From an uncultured Collinsella sp. (GTDB taxonomy: Bacteria; Actinomycetota; Coriobacteriia; Coriobacteriales; Coriobacteriaceae), in contig CAKURW010000003.1 in the NCBI GenBank assembly GCA_934675795.1, positions 9,178 to 73,177 of the forward strand: a stretch of DNA of 64,000 bases, written 5' to 3'. The position numbers and the translations under genes are program-made. Of the stretch, positions 27,218 to 36,354 are shown piece after piece. The notes below the pieces were generated by a model. It made no database searches and was not told the DNA's origin. It saw only the letters and a list, made by a program, of their open reading frames with translations. Position 1 is the stretch's first letter. Every line of letters begins with the position of its first letter.

Positions 27218-28819
27218 TCACGCGCCCCCTTTCTGGACGAGCTCATCCAAGAGCTTCTCCGAAAACAGGTTGCCGCGACCCAGCTGCCCGTCGGGATCGA
27301 GCTGGAGCTTGAGCCGCGCCGACTCGACCATGGCCTCGTGACCGTACATCGTCTCTAAGAAGCCCGCCTTGATCTTGCCGACGCCGTGCTCGGCAGAAAC
27401 GGCACCGCCCATGGCCGTGACCTCGGAAGCCCACTGGGCAAAGAGTTCTCCACCGCGACGGTAGTCTTGCGCATCGCGCGGCAAAATGTTCACATGCAGA
27501 TGGTTGTTACCGATGTGCCCCCAGGCGGCAGATTCAAGCCCACTTTCGGCCAGCGTGCGCCGATAAAGGGCGATGACATCGCCCAAGCGTGCGTTGGGCA
27601 CCGACATGTCAGAGCCCAGTTTGGTGATGGTGGGATCCGTGCGGCGACGCTCGTCGATGAGCATGTTGACGCTCTCGGGGACCGCATGGCGGAAGAACCG
27701 CTGGCACTCGCGATCGACCTCGGTGCGCGCGACCCATGTCGCATCGTCACTGCCGCCCGCAAGCTCCAGTACCCACCCCAAGTGATACAGCTCCTCAGTC
27801 GCCTGAACTTCGTCGTCGCAGTCGAGCTCCACGTAGACACAGACCTTGGCGTCTTTATCGAGCGCCGGCAGCGAGGCGAACGCGGTCGACTGCTCACGCT
27901 GACGACGCAGGATATCCAGGGCGCCCGCATCGAAATATTCGATGGCAGCCGCGTGGGACAGGACGGGGCGCACGGAATCGGTAAAGGACACGGCCTTGTC
28001 TTCGCTATCGAAAAAGCAGCTCACGCCCCAAACGACCGCAGGCGCCGACTGCAGGGCAATCTCGAGCTCGGTGATAACGCCGAGCGTGCCGCAAGCACCG
28101 ATAAAGAGGTCGATGGCGTCCATTTCGTCCGCAACGAAATAGCCTGAGGCATTTTTTGTCTTAGGCATGGTGTAGTCAGGAAGATCGAGCTCGAGTGCAC
28201 GGCCCGCTGCCGTCACGAGCGACAGGTGGCGGCCCTGGGCAAAAGCCTCGCCGCGCTGGAGCTCAAGCAAATCGCCATCAGCCAGCGCGACGTGGAGTCC
28301 CGTGATATGCGGGCGCATGGGGCCGTAAGCGTAGCTGCGGGCGCCAGAGGCGTTGCATGCCGCCATGCCGCCCAGACAGGCAGATGCCTCGGTGGGATCG
28401 GTGGGAAAGAACTGCTCGGGGGCCTCTTGGAACTCCTCGTAGGCCTCAAGCGATGCCTGGTCCCAACCAGCAGTCGGCAGCACCTTCTTGCTCAGCTGCT
28501 TGCGCAGCTCCGAGAGCACAACGCCCGGCTCCACGCGCAGCAGAAATTGGCCTTGTTCATCGCGGCGAAGGCCCAAGTAGCGATTCATACGGGAAGTATT
28601 GAGGATATGCCCGCCGTGGGGCACGGCACCGGCGGCAAGGCCGGTTCGGGCGCCCTGAACCGTTACCGGGACACGCTCGGCATGGAGCTTTTCCAAAATG
28701 GCACGGAGCTCGTCTTCCGTTGTCGGAAACGAGATGCTCGAGGCCTCGCCCGATGCGCGAGACTCATCGCGACCATACTCTTCGAACTCGTCGGTGAAGG
28801 GTTTGATGGTTGCAGACAC
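27218..28819 (-). CDS. FAD-linked oxidase, probable Etf-dependent lactate dehydrogenase (GlcD/LctD type)
   Basis: The 533-residue protein has a PCMH-type FAD domain (VTVQGARTGLAAGAVPHGG near 52-70, then FFPTDPTEASACLGGMAACNASGARSY in pieces) and a GlcD C-terminal domain ending with HIGNNHLHVN, EHGVGKIK and LDPDGQLGRGN. The family oxidises D-lactate, glycolate or similar 2-hydroxy acids. Being first in an operon with ferredoxin-headed EtfAB suggests the confurcating lactate dehydrogenase scheme, with NAD+ reduced at the expense of ferredoxin. This is inference from known gene clusters. The GTG start at 28819 follows AAAGGGGGAG. Confidence 0.88.
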   Translation of the reverse strand: MSATIKPFTDEFEEYGRDESRASGEASSISFPTTEDELRAILEKLHAERVPVTVQGARTGLAAGAVPHGGHILNTSRMNRYLGLRRDEQGQFLLRVEPGVVLSELRKQLSKKVLPTAGWDQASLEAYEEFQEAPEQFFPTDPTEASACLGGMAACNASGARSYAYGPMRPHITGLHVALADGDLLELQRGEAFAQGRHLSLVTAAGRALELDLPDYTMPKTKNASGYFVADEMDAIDLFIGACGTLGVITELEIALQSAPAVVWGVSCFFDSEDKAVSFTDSVRPVLSHAAAIEYFDAGALDILRRQREQSTAFASLPALDKDAKVCVYVELDCDDEVQATEELYHLGWVLELAGGSDDATWVARTEVDRECQRFFRHAVPESVNMLIDERRRTDPTITKLGSDMSVPNARLGDVIALYRRTLAESGLESAAWGHIGNNHLHVNILPRDAQDYRRGGELFAQWASEVTAMGGAVSAEHGVGKIKAGFLETMYGHEAMVESARLKLQLDPDGQLGRGNLFSEKLLDELVQKGGA

Positions 28820-29165
28820 GCGAACTCCCCCTTTAGCTAACTACAGTGTTTGCAGGGAGATGTTACCGCATCGTTTCGTCGACGTGTTCGAGACCGTCTC
28901 CATAATTGGCGATTTTTACGTTCGTGCAATTCGGCGAGCGGCTGGATTTCCTCGGCAGACGATGCTTTTAACACATATGGCCCCGCCGTCACTGACCGCG
29001 CGATTGCCGCTCGAAAAAAGTTGGAGTATTTTTTGCCGCCTTTTACCTGCGGAGACGCCAATCCGTCAAGCATTTGGTCAGCAATTGGTCAAGTAACGGC
29101 TGATACGGTCGGCATCGACAGCCAAAACCGACAGAAGTTTTGGCCCCAGAAGCAGGGAGGTTCCC
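28820..29165. other. 346-base divergent intergenic region
   Basis: No convincing gene was found. It separates the lactate dehydrogenase operon (minus) from the exported-protein operon (plus). It holds moderately AT-rich sequence and the tandem TTGGTCA motif listed separately. A short minus-strand frame (28837-29073) has no ribosome site or recognisable content. Confidence 0.6.
29072..29091 (+). promoter_or_regulatory. Tandem operator-like direct repeat (A[T/A]TTGGTCA)
   Basis: ATTTGGTCA at 29072-29080 is repeated as AATTGGTCA at 29083-29091, 11 bases apart, so both copies face the same side of the helix. It lies about 75 bases before the 98-residue gene. It could be a regulator-binding pair for either divergent operon. 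No regulator is assigned. Confidence 0.4.
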
Positions 29166-29462
29166 ATGGCATATTACTGGCCCCAGTACGGCATCGCCAT
29201 CGAAGTCGACGACGATCCCCATCTCCTACCTTTCGACGAAGAGGCATTCCCCGACACGACGGTCTACCACGTTACCACCGATGTGATCTGCGACCCCGAG
29301 TCGTTCTCGGCGCTCGCCCACCACATCGCGCATATCCACGACATCGAGCTCCCTCCCAACTTCGACGAGCTCGTCTACTCGCGCCGTCTGATGCTTCACA
29401 TGCTCTTTGGAGCGGACCTGTCCACCTTTGCGCGCGTCTATACCACCAAGGGTGCCGCATGA
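29166..29462 (+). CDS. Hypothetical 98-residue acidic protein
   Basis: I do not recognise this protein. It has no signal peptide or membrane segment, is rich in Asp, His and Tyr, and begins MAYYWPQYGIAIEVDDD. A strong GGGAGG lies seven bases before ATG 29166 and its stop overlaps the start of the next gene (ATGA at 29459-29462), so it is translated and coupled to it. It is the first gene of the operon of exported proteins, possibly a cytoplasmic partner or regulator. Confidence 0.7.
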   Translation: MAYYWPQYGIAIEVDDDPHLLPFDEEAFPDTTVYHVTTDVICDPESFSALAHHIAHIHDIELPPNFDELVYSRRLMLHMLFGADLSTFARVYTTKGAA

Positions 29463-29968
29463 GCGCGAAGAGGCCACCCCACTTTGTAGGCCTGGGTCGT
29501 CGCAAGAAGCTCATCGTTGCCTGTTTGGCCATCGTCTGCGTCCTTGTCGCCGTAGGACTATACGCTTGGCAGTCGCAGCCCATACCCGAGGCGGGCGCTT
29601 CGGTTACGACGGCCGAGGGCAAAACGCGTCAGGAAATCCAAGATGAGCTCGACGCTATCGTCCGCGACAACATGATGACGATTTCGGTCGCGCCGGTCGC
29701 TCAGCTGCAGGAGGACGGCAAGCTGCGCGTCAACGTGCAAAACGTCCAAGACAATAAATTTCCCCAGCGATTCCGCGTCATCCAAAACGACGAGACCATG
29801 TACGAATCCGGTGTGGTCGAGACCGGCAAGACAATCGAAACGTGCCCCGCCGGCGACATCAAAGAAGACGAGGCGTACATCGAGATCCAGGCACTCGATG
29901 CCAAGACCCTCGACAGCCACGGCAATCCGACACGTGTCAAGGTGCGGGTTGAGCAAGCCGAGAACTAG
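29459..29968 (+). CDS. Membrane-anchored extracellular protein of unknown function
   Basis: The 169-residue protein has a short basic cytoplasmic start (GRRKK), one membrane helix at about 19-40 and an exposed domain of about 125 residues. The TRQEIQDELDAIVRDNMM stretch and the beta-rich remainder resemble small anchored proteins that I recall occurring beside secreted surface-protein clusters in Gram-positive gut bacteria. This is memory-based and untested. ATG 29459 overlaps the previous stop by four bases. Its role may be to present or hold the secreted products of the following genes. Confidence 0.7.
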   Translation: MSAKRPPHFVGLGRRKKLIVACLAIVCVLVAVGLYAWQSQPIPEAGASVTTAEGKTRQEIQDELDAIVRDNMMTISVAPVAQLQEDGKLRVNVQNVQDNKFPQRFRVIQNDETMYESGVVETGKTIETCPAGDIKEDEAYIEIQALDAKTLDSHGNPTRVKVRVEQAEN

Positions 29969-30058
29969 CTTTTCCGGCCGACGCGGCACCGCACGCAATT
30001 CACCAGCATTCGTCCAATCATCGCGGGGACGGCCCGCGGCGAATAGAAAGGAACGACC

Positions 30059-30658
30059 ATGGACATCACCAGGAACATGAACGGAGCCAGAGCGCTCGTC
30101 GTGGGCGCGGGGCTCGCGCTCGCGCTCGCAATGGGCGCCGCCCCGACGCCAGCTATGGCGGCCGGGCGCGTTGGAACCACGAAAGTAATGGTCAGGACCG
30201 AGATCGACAACGTTGAGTTCAAAGTTCCGACGGTTATTCCCTTCGTCGCCAAGGCCGACGGCACGCTTCAGGGCCCCTCAGAAGACGCGACCACCATCGA
30301 CAATCATTCGGCCTACGGCATCCATGTCACCAACATGAAGATCGACGCCATGAACACCTGGACCATTGCCGCCGACGCCAAGGCCGGAACCGCGCAGAAC
30401 TCCATCGACTTTAAGGTCGGCCCCGACGGCGCACTCCAGAACGCCAGCGCCGCAATGCAGGGGACGGGCCTCGATCTTTCCAAGAACGCAGCCTTCGACA
30501 TGGGCTACCAGGGCATTGCCGGCGGCAAGGACAAAATTAAGCTCAAGACAAGCGGAAACGTCGCCCGCGTCACGCGCGACATCTTCCGCGTAACCGGCGA
30601 AGGCGATCAGGTTGCAACGATCACCTGGACGGTCGAGCCCGGTGCGCACACGGCATAA
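30059..30658 (+). CDS. Secreted beta-rich protein of unknown function
   Basis: The 199-residue protein has a classical signal peptide (hydrophobic 12-30, cleavage after PAMA). The mature part has repeated short beta-like stretches and ends ATITWTVEPGAHTA, which recalls the TWTL-type ends of WxL-like surface proteins, though the WxL motif itself is not complete. ATG 30059 follows AGAAAGGAACGACC. It has no anchor of its own, so it may be released or held by a neighbour. It lies in an exported-protein operon. Confidence 0.75.
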   Translation: MDITRNMNGARALVVGAGLALALAMGAAPTPAMAAGRVGTTKVMVRTEIDNVEFKVPTVIPFVAKADGTLQGPSEDATTIDNHSAYGIHVTNMKIDAMNTWTIAADAKAGTAQNSIDFKVGPDGALQNASAAMQGTGLDLSKNAAFDMGYQGIAGGKDKIKLKTSGNVARVTRDIFRVTGEGDQVATITWTVEPGAHTA

Positions 30659-30923
30659 GGCCGTCGCCCTGGCCGCCGCCGTCAGCATCCTAGCGTTTGG
30701 GCCAGCCATGGCCTTTGCCCAGCAAGAACAGGCGCAGGCCGCCACGCAAGTGACGGTCGACCTCTCGGAGCTCGACCGCGGCGACCGCGAGGAACCGTTG
30801 GCGCAGACAGGCGACAAACGATGGCTCTTGGCAGCAGGCGCCGCAGCAGCAGGCGCGGGAACCGCCGGTCTCGGTCTGCACATCAAACGCAGCCAGAAAC
30901 AAAACACGGACAGGCCGCACTAA
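30642..30923 (+). CDS. Small sortase-anchored surface protein (LAQTG signal)
   Basis: The 93-residue precursor has a signal peptide (basic start, hydrophobic to about 26, cleavage near AMAFA). A mature segment of only about 30 residues follows, then a C-terminal sorting signal: LAQTG at 53-57, a hydrophobic stretch and a basic tail (IKRS). LAxTG is a pattern used by class E-type sortases of actinobacteria. The GTG start at 30642 places the gene within the end of the previous one (17-base overlap). A TTG at 30612 is an alternative but would add residues in front of the signal. No sortase gene is in the window. Confidence 0.7.
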   Translation: MRTRHKAVALAAAVSILAFGPAMAFAQQEQAQAATQVTVDLSELDRGDREEPLAQTGDKRWLLAAGAAAAGAGTAGLGLHIKRSQKQNTDRPH

Positions 30924-30941
30924 ATTAGCTAAGGAGACCCC

Positions 30942-32372
30942 ATGGCATCGAAGAACCTTTTGCCCGTCGTCGCGCTCTGCGGCGCACTCGCAACCGGAAC
31001 GCCTATCGCCGCTTGGGCGACCCCCGTCATGGCGGACTCCTTGCCGGCAGCCCTAAGCCCCGCACCAGACCCGTCGAGCGTCATTGCGTGCAAGCGGTTT
31101 TCGCTCACACAGGCAACAGTCTCGACCTCGGGATGCCTTCGTCAGGACACGGACAGCTCGATAGTCGTGGATATCAAGCGTTCGGACAAGACGGACGGCT
31201 CCCAGGCAGGATGCGCCATCTGCACGTGGCGCTCAGTTGCGCTCGATGCAGATGACGACCCTTGCGATTTGGAGCTACGCATCGACATCGCTTCGGTCGA
31301 TGACTCGGCGAACGGAGCGAAGGTCGCCTTCGACGGTGCGTTATTCGAGAAAGGAGGCGGTATATGTCTGGGCTGCGCCGCCGCGAATGCAGACGACACG
31401 CAGCCCACCCTCTCATTCACGGCATCGTTGCGGCTGACCAAAGCCGGCACCGATGCCATCGCGGCGGGAGAAGCATCCCTGCTGTTCTACGCCGTCAGCA
31501 CCAAAGACACAGACGCTCATTTCGAGAAGCCAGCCGGATCACTCAGCCTTACACGAGGGACAGAGGCAGGCCCTATTGAAGTCGATAGCCACGCGCAAAG
31601 CAGGCAACGCATTCTTGCCGACCCGGCGCTTCTCGAGATGGAGTGGAACGGATCCGGAGCCGTCGGAATTCTCCCCTCCGCGCTTAACGCCAAGACTCTC
31701 CCCTCAAACGACGAACCCATCAACGCAACCATACAAGAAGGGAGCACGGACAAAGAAGCAGGTGCGGGCGACACGCCGTCGCCGACAAACAGCGTCCCAG
31801 CTTCTTTCGAAGCACCGAATGAGCCCGCTGCCGATCCAAACGATCCCGAGCTCGCGGACAGTCTGGGGCTTGCTGATCCTCAGGAGATCGATGAAGGTAA
31901 CTGCTGCGTGCTTGCCGCCCTCGACCACACAGAGGTCATCGATGCTGCAAACATCGAAGTTGCCGCCGCCAATCAGCCCGTCCGCAAGTCGGCTATCATC
32001 GCATTTCCCGAGTCCGTCGAGGTCGTCTTTTTGCCATCGGGTGAAATCGTGGCACCAACATTGCTCACCTTGTTAGGCGCCAAGAATACTCGGAACGAAA
32101 TCAAAAAGATCACGATCGTCGACCCTGCGACCACTGCCAAGCTGCGCCTATACGCCGTTGCCCCAGATGGAAGCAAAACCTTGGAATTCGATGGCGACAC
32201 GCTCCTAGCTTGGCAGCGTCTGGACATTATGGAAGACGTCTCGTACCAGATTGAACTTGAAGGGTTTGACCGCGCCCGAGATGCCGATATCATCGCCGCG
32301 GGCATCGAGTCCCCGCAACGGCTGATGACGCTACGCTTTGAATACTATCCCTACGTTCCGACGACAACCTAG
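30942..32372 (+). CDS. Large secreted protein of unknown function
   Basis: The 476-residue protein has a signal peptide (residues 1-31, cleavage after VMA). The N-terminal half contains several cysteines in CxxC-like pairs (CAIC, CLGC), suggesting disulfides. A Pro/Asp/Glu-rich linker (about 250-300) leads to a C-terminal beta-rich region. No sorting signal or membrane anchor ends it. ATG 30942 follows AAGGAGACCCC. It is the last gene of the operon and shares export with the LAQTG protein. No enzyme motif was seen. Confidence 0.75.
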   Translation: MASKNLLPVVALCGALATGTPIAAWATPVMADSLPAALSPAPDPSSVIACKRFSLTQATVSTSGCLRQDTDSSIVVDIKRSDKTDGSQAGCAICTWRSVALDADDDPCDLELRIDIASVDDSANGAKVAFDGALFEKGGGICLGCAAANADDTQPTLSFTASLRLTKAGTDAIAAGEASLLFYAVSTKDTDAHFEKPAGSLSLTRGTEAGPIEVDSHAQSRQRILADPALLEMEWNGSGAVGILPSALNAKTLPSNDEPINATIQEGSTDKEAGAGDTPSPTNSVPASFEAPNEPAADPNDPELADSLGLADPQEIDEGNCCVLAALDHTEVIDAANIEVAAANQPVRKSAIIAFPESVEVVFLPSGEIVAPTLLTLLGAKNTRNEIKKITIVDPATTAKLRLYAVAPDGSKTLEFDGDTLLAWQRLDIMEDVSYQIELEGFDRARDADIIAAGIESPQRLMTLRFEYYPYVPTTT

Positions 32373-32490
32373 GGCTTTCCCGCTGAACGCCAGACTTAAT
32401 ACCACTCATATAACGTATTAGACAAGTCGCGATATGCCCTGCGTTCCATTCTGCTACGATTGCCAAGGTGGCATCAATACGGGAGGGCTC

Positions 32491-33207
32491 ATGCCAGGCT
32501 TGGGAACAATCATCAACGTTGTGCTTTTGATTGCGGGCGGTCTTTTGGGATTAGCGGGCGGCCGTTTTATCACGCCCCGTATCCAAGATACCCTTATGAA
32601 GGCGTCGGGGCTGTGCGTCCTGTTTATCGGCCTGGGCGGCACCATGCAAAAGATGCTCGTCATCGATGGGAAAGCCCTGGCGACCACCGGCACCACCATG
32701 CTGATCGTCTCATTTGCGCTCGGCTCGCTTATCGGCGAGGCCATCAACCTGGAGGCCGCCATCGAAAACCTCGGCGAATGGCTCAAGCGCAAGACTGGCA
32801 GCGAGGGCGATAACGAGTTTACCAACGCTTTTGTCTCGGCTTCACTCACCGTGTGTATCGGCGCCATGGCCATTGTGGGGTCAATCCAGGACGGCCTGCT
32901 CGGCGACTGGTCCACACTCGCCCTGAAGGGTGCACTGGACTGCATCATTGTCTGCACCATGACGGCCTCGCTCGGCCGCGGCTGCATCTTCTCGGCCCTG
33001 CCCGTCGCCGTGTTCCAGGGGACGATCACGCTGTTTGCCGGCGCACTCTCCCCCATCATGACCACCGCAGCCCTCGACAGTCTCTCACTCGTGGGATCCA
33101 TGCTCATCTTCTGCGTCGGCGTCAACCTTATCCGACCTCAGACCTTCCGCACGGCCAACATGCTGCCAGCCGTCGTCATTGCCGTCATCTACGCCCTTCT
33201 GTTCTAA
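32491..33207 (+). CDS. DUF554 family membrane protein
   Basis: The 238-residue protein has about six to seven hydrophobic segments and the DUF554 pattern (GTIINVVLLIAGGLLGL at the start, LGGTMQKML, ASLTVCIGAMAIVGSIQDGL, and a final GVNLI). The family is a possible transporter of unknown substrate, related to Bacillus YdfK/YqgA. ATG 32491 is chosen because GGGAGGG lies five bases upstream. An upstream in-frame start at 32434 would add 19 unconserved residues. It stands alone. Confidence 0.85.
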   Translation: MPGLGTIINVVLLIAGGLLGLAGGRFITPRIQDTLMKASGLCVLFIGLGGTMQKMLVIDGKALATTGTTMLIVSFALGSLIGEAINLEAAIENLGEWLKRKTGSEGDNEFTNAFVSASLTVCIGAMAIVGSIQDGLLGDWSTLALKGALDCIIVCTMTASLGRGCIFSALPVAVFQGTITLFAGALSPIMTTAALDSLSLVGSMLIFCVGVNLIRPQTFRTANMLPAVVIAVIYALLF

Positions 33208-33229
33208 GTCTATCTACATAGCGGTATCT

Positions 33230-33258
33230 CGAACATCTGTTTGATGCTGTGCTATGAT
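33230..33258 (+). promoter_or_regulatory. Probable promoter of the TerB-N/ATPase/helicase operon
   Basis: An extended -10 (TG-C-TATGAT) occupies 33250-33258. The matching -35 position near 33230-33235 (CGAACA) is poor, which an extended -10 can tolerate. The leader to the GTG start would be about 30 bases. Confidence 0.4.
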
Positions 33259-33296
33259 ATGAGGTCACCGACACCGTATAGGGAGAGGAGAGGGCG

Positions 33297-35057
33297 GTGG
33301 CCGACCAGGACGTCAAGATGCTCATTGAGCGCATTATGGCCGAGGCCCGGACCCATCAGTCCGCCCGCTTCTCAAACAAAATCTATGCTGACGAGCCGAT
33401 TCTCAAGACCGGCCGTCAGATGCAGAACTTCCTCCCCGACCAGTACCGCAAGATGCGCGAGATATCGCGCTGGCAAGACGACCCCAAGGGCGGTGCGGGG
33501 CGTTGGCTTTCAGAGGCGGAGCTTTTTTACCGCCAGGGCCTGCTGATGGCCAACTTCGAGGACGATTGCCCCTACAACGGCACCTTCAAGTCGTACTTTC
33601 CCACCTACAACGCCATGAGCGACCGGCAACTGCGCGGCTACTTTACCTGGCGTGCCCAAGTGCGCCGCGGAACCGTCGAGGAAACGTCTACGTCCTTTGC
33701 CTTTCTGTATCTCTATGAGCTGATCTGCGGCATTGGCGTAGATAATCCACTCGATGGTTTTAACAAGATCAAGGCGTTTTGGGGTGCCTATCGCGCCTTT
33801 GAGCCCGGCATCGACCGGTTCGCACGCGTATGGCTGCAGGATTACGCCGTATTCCACGGGCTCGACCCTAGGTTGCTTCGCGACTCTAAAACCGTCATGT
33901 TCGATAACGCCCTTATCGAGCTGCGACGCGCGGCTCGAGACCTTGCGCCCGCGCAGGCGCCGTCCGGTCAAACCGCTAAGCGTCGCAAAACCTCAGAGCC
34001 CACGCTCCCCCTTCCGCCTGACGAGGCGCGCGAGGAGCGGCTCATGGCCGCCATCAACGCACTCTCCACGTACAACCTCAATAACTCAAGGCTCGACCGC
34101 GGGCACCATCTCGACCTTCGCCATGTGGCATGCGCCGTATATGTCCGCATGGCGCGCTACTATGACACGCACCGAAAGACCGGCATCGTAGCGAGCTTGT
34201 TTGGGGAGGAGACGGCCATGCCCTACACCATGTTTGCCTCGGCCGTCTTCTTTGCGCCCGAGCGCCACGAGGACTGCGAATACCGCTTGGACCCCATCCA
34301 TATCTACCGTTGCCAAAACGGCTTTTGGGAGTGTATGCGCATCCACGGCAGCAGACAAAAGAGTAGTAAGCTCGGTGAGATAATGCGCGCCTGCGACCAG
34401 CGCCTGCGCTTGGCGTTGGACCCCAGCCATCCCCTGAAGGAAGAAAAGGTTCCCAAGTATTTGGCCAAGATCATCGATGACGAGATCGTGGCATGGCTTT
34501 CGTGGAACGCCACACACCAGCCCGTCAAGGTCGATATCGACCTGAGCCAGCTGGGGCATATCCGAAGTGCCGCCGCGCAGACGCGCGAGGCGCTTTTGAT
34601 CGACGAGGAACGCGAGGACGACACGACCGCGGATGTCGAGGAAGCGGACTCTGGGCAACCGGAAGCCGAACCCGTGGCCAACATGATTGTCGAGCCGGTC
34701 GCGGCGCCCATGGAACAGGACGAGGCTGACGAGCCGACCATCTCAACCGAGCAGTTTGGCGTCGTAGCCCCGCTCCTCGCGCCAGCGCCCGCACCCGCGA
34801 CGGCCATGTCCGCCGACACCGCGTCCGCACTCGTCCCCGCCGCAGAAGGCTACCTTCGTGCGTTGCTCGAGCAGAACGCGGCGCAGGCAGCATCGGCTGT
34901 GGCGCGGTCGGACCAAAGCGAAGATATGCTCGTCGATAGCATCAACGAAGCGCTCTTTGACCTGGTGGGCGACACCGTTATTGAATTTGGCGCGACAGGA
35001 CCACAGATTATCGAGGACTACGAAGCAGACGTGAGAGGATACCTAGACCATGAGTGA
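33297..35057 (+). CDS. TerB-N/TerB-C domain protein
   Basis: The 586-residue soluble protein reads as TerB-N (about residues 30-225, with the WxxDP...GRWLSEAE stretch), a linker, then TerB-C-like sequence (about 390-580), interrupted by an acidic, Ala/Pro-rich spacer near 460-530. The assignment rests on overall pattern rather than one catalytic motif. Such proteins have been linked by comparative genomics to tellurite-type stress and DNA-processing systems. The GTG start at 33297 follows GGAGAGGAGAGG. Its end overlaps the ATPase gene by eight bases, so the two are coupled. It is probably a structural or sensing subunit of a complex with the next two gene products. Confidence 0.72.
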   Translation: MADQDVKMLIERIMAEARTHQSARFSNKIYADEPILKTGRQMQNFLPDQYRKMREISRWQDDPKGGAGRWLSEAELFYRQGLLMANFEDDCPYNGTFKSYFPTYNAMSDRQLRGYFTWRAQVRRGTVEETSTSFAFLYLYELICGIGVDNPLDGFNKIKAFWGAYRAFEPGIDRFARVWLQDYAVFHGLDPRLLRDSKTVMFDNALIELRRAARDLAPAQAPSGQTAKRRKTSEPTLPLPPDEAREERLMAAINALSTYNLNNSRLDRGHHLDLRHVACAVYVRMARYYDTHRKTGIVASLFGEETAMPYTMFASAVFFAPERHEDCEYRLDPIHIYRCQNGFWECMRIHGSRQKSSKLGEIMRACDQRLRLALDPSHPLKEEKVPKYLAKIIDDEIVAWLSWNATHQPVKVDIDLSQLGHIRSAAAQTREALLIDEEREDDTTADVEEADSGQPEAEPVANMIVEPVAAPMEQDEADEPTISTEQFGVVAPLLAPAPAPATAMSADTASALVPAAEGYLRALLEQNAAQAASAVARSDQSEDMLVDSINEALFDLVGDTVIEFGATGPQIIEDYEADVRGYLDHE

Positions 35058-36354
35058 TACCGCATCCGCAGCGCCCCGCGTGCCCAAGCGCGTCGCCGCC
35101 GTCATTCTCAACTCGCTCAAAGGCGGCGTCGTCCCGCGCATCGGCCTTCCCTACATTACCGTGGGACGCGAGGTCGAGATCCGCGCCTTGCTCACCGACC
35201 TAAGCCTCATCGCCGATGGCGGCGCAAGTTTTCGCTTCCTAGTCGGTCGCTACGGCGCGGGCAAGAGCTTTTTGCTCCAAACTATTCGCACGCACGCCAT
35301 GGGCGAGGGCTTTGTCGTCGCCGATGCCGACCTTTCGCCTGAGCGCCGGCTGCAGGGTGGCCAGGGCCAGGGCCTGGCCACCTATCGCGAGCTCATCCGC
35401 AACATATCGACCAAAACGCGCCCCGAGGGCGGTGCACTCAACCTTATCCTGGATCGTTGGGTCGCCTCGTGCGCCGATGCCGACGAGTCGGCCATCAATG
35501 CCCAACTCGCTCCGCTCGAGGAGATGGTCCACGGCTTCGACTTCACCCGCATGCTCCGCCGTTATCGCACGGCTGTCTCGGAGGGTGACGAAGAGAGCAT
35601 GAGCCGCATGACCAAATGGATTCGCGGCGAGTACCGCACCAAGAGCGAGGCGCGCGCCGAGCTGGGCTCCTCGACCATCATCAGCGACGACGACTGGTAC
35701 GACTACATCAAGCTCATCGCACGTTTTTTGGTCTGCAGCGGTTACAAGGGCATGCTGGTGCTCATCGACGAGCTCGTAAACCTGCACAAGATTCCCAACG
35801 CCATCACGCGCCAGTACAACTACGAGAAGATCCTGACCATGTACAACGACACGCTGCAGGGCAAAGCACAGTACCTGGGCATGATCATGGGCGGCACGCC
35901 AACCTCCATCGAAGACCGCCGCCGCGGCGTGTTCTCCTACGAAGCCCTGCGCAGCCGTCTCGCCCAGGGCCGTTTTGCACGTGAGGACCTCAAAGACATG
36001 CTCGCGCCCATCATTCGTCTGCAGCCACTCACCTATGAGGAGCTGCTGGTCTTGATCGAAAAGCTCATGCAAATCCACGCCGGTTACTTTGGCTGGACAC
36101 CCACGCTTACCGAGAACGACTTGGTGGACTTCCTTAAGATCGAGTTTGGCCGCGTGGGAGCCGACACGCATCTGACGCCGCGTGAAGTCATTCGTGACTT
36201 TATCGAGTTGCTCGACATCCTATGCCAAAACCCCGACGCCAACGTGGCCGAGCTGCTGCAAAGCGTCGGCGGCGACGCGCTGGCGCCGGCAGCCGCAACA
36301 GGCGACACCGATACCGCAGGCGGCGACCGTAACTTCGCCGAATTCACCATCTAA
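35050..36354 (+). CDS. BrxD-like (DUF2791) P-loop ATPase
   Basis: The 434-residue protein has Walker A GRYGAGKS at 66-73, Walker B near 237 (MLVLIDELVNL) and a sensor-like stretch IMGGTPTSIEDRRRG. This layout fits the DUF2791/BrxD ATPase of BREX-type defence loci and related standalone systems. It may load or regulate a helicase. ATG 35050 lies inside the end of the TerB-N gene. The C-terminal 40 residues are Ala/Asp-rich and poorly ordered. The canonical BREX genes pglX, pglZ and brxC are absent from the window, so this is not a standard BREX island. Confidence 0.82.
   Translation: MSDTASAAPRVPKRVAAVILNSLKGGVVPRIGLPYITVGREVEIRALLTDLSLIADGGASFRFLVGRYGAGKSFLLQTIRTHAMGEGFVVADADLSPERRLQGGQGQGLATYRELIRNISTKTRPEGGALNLILDRWVASCADADESAINAQLAPLEEMVHGFDFTRMLRRYRTAVSEGDEESMSRMTKWIRGEYRTKSEARAELGSSTIISDDDWYDYIKLIARFLVCSGYKGMLVLIDELVNLHKIPNAITRQYNYEKILTMYNDTLQGKAQYLGMIMGGTPTSIEDRRRGVFSYEALRSRLAQGRFAREDLKDMLAPIIRLQPLTYEELLVLIEKLMQIHAGYFGWTPTLTENDLVDFLKIEFGRVGADTHLTPREVIRDFIELLDILCQNPDANVAELLQSVGGDALAPAAATGDTDTAGGDRNFAEFTI

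Noticed and set aside
28837..29073. Possible 78-residue minus-strand gene in the intergenic region
   Set aside because: It has no ribosome site, unusual composition for this genome and no recognisable content.
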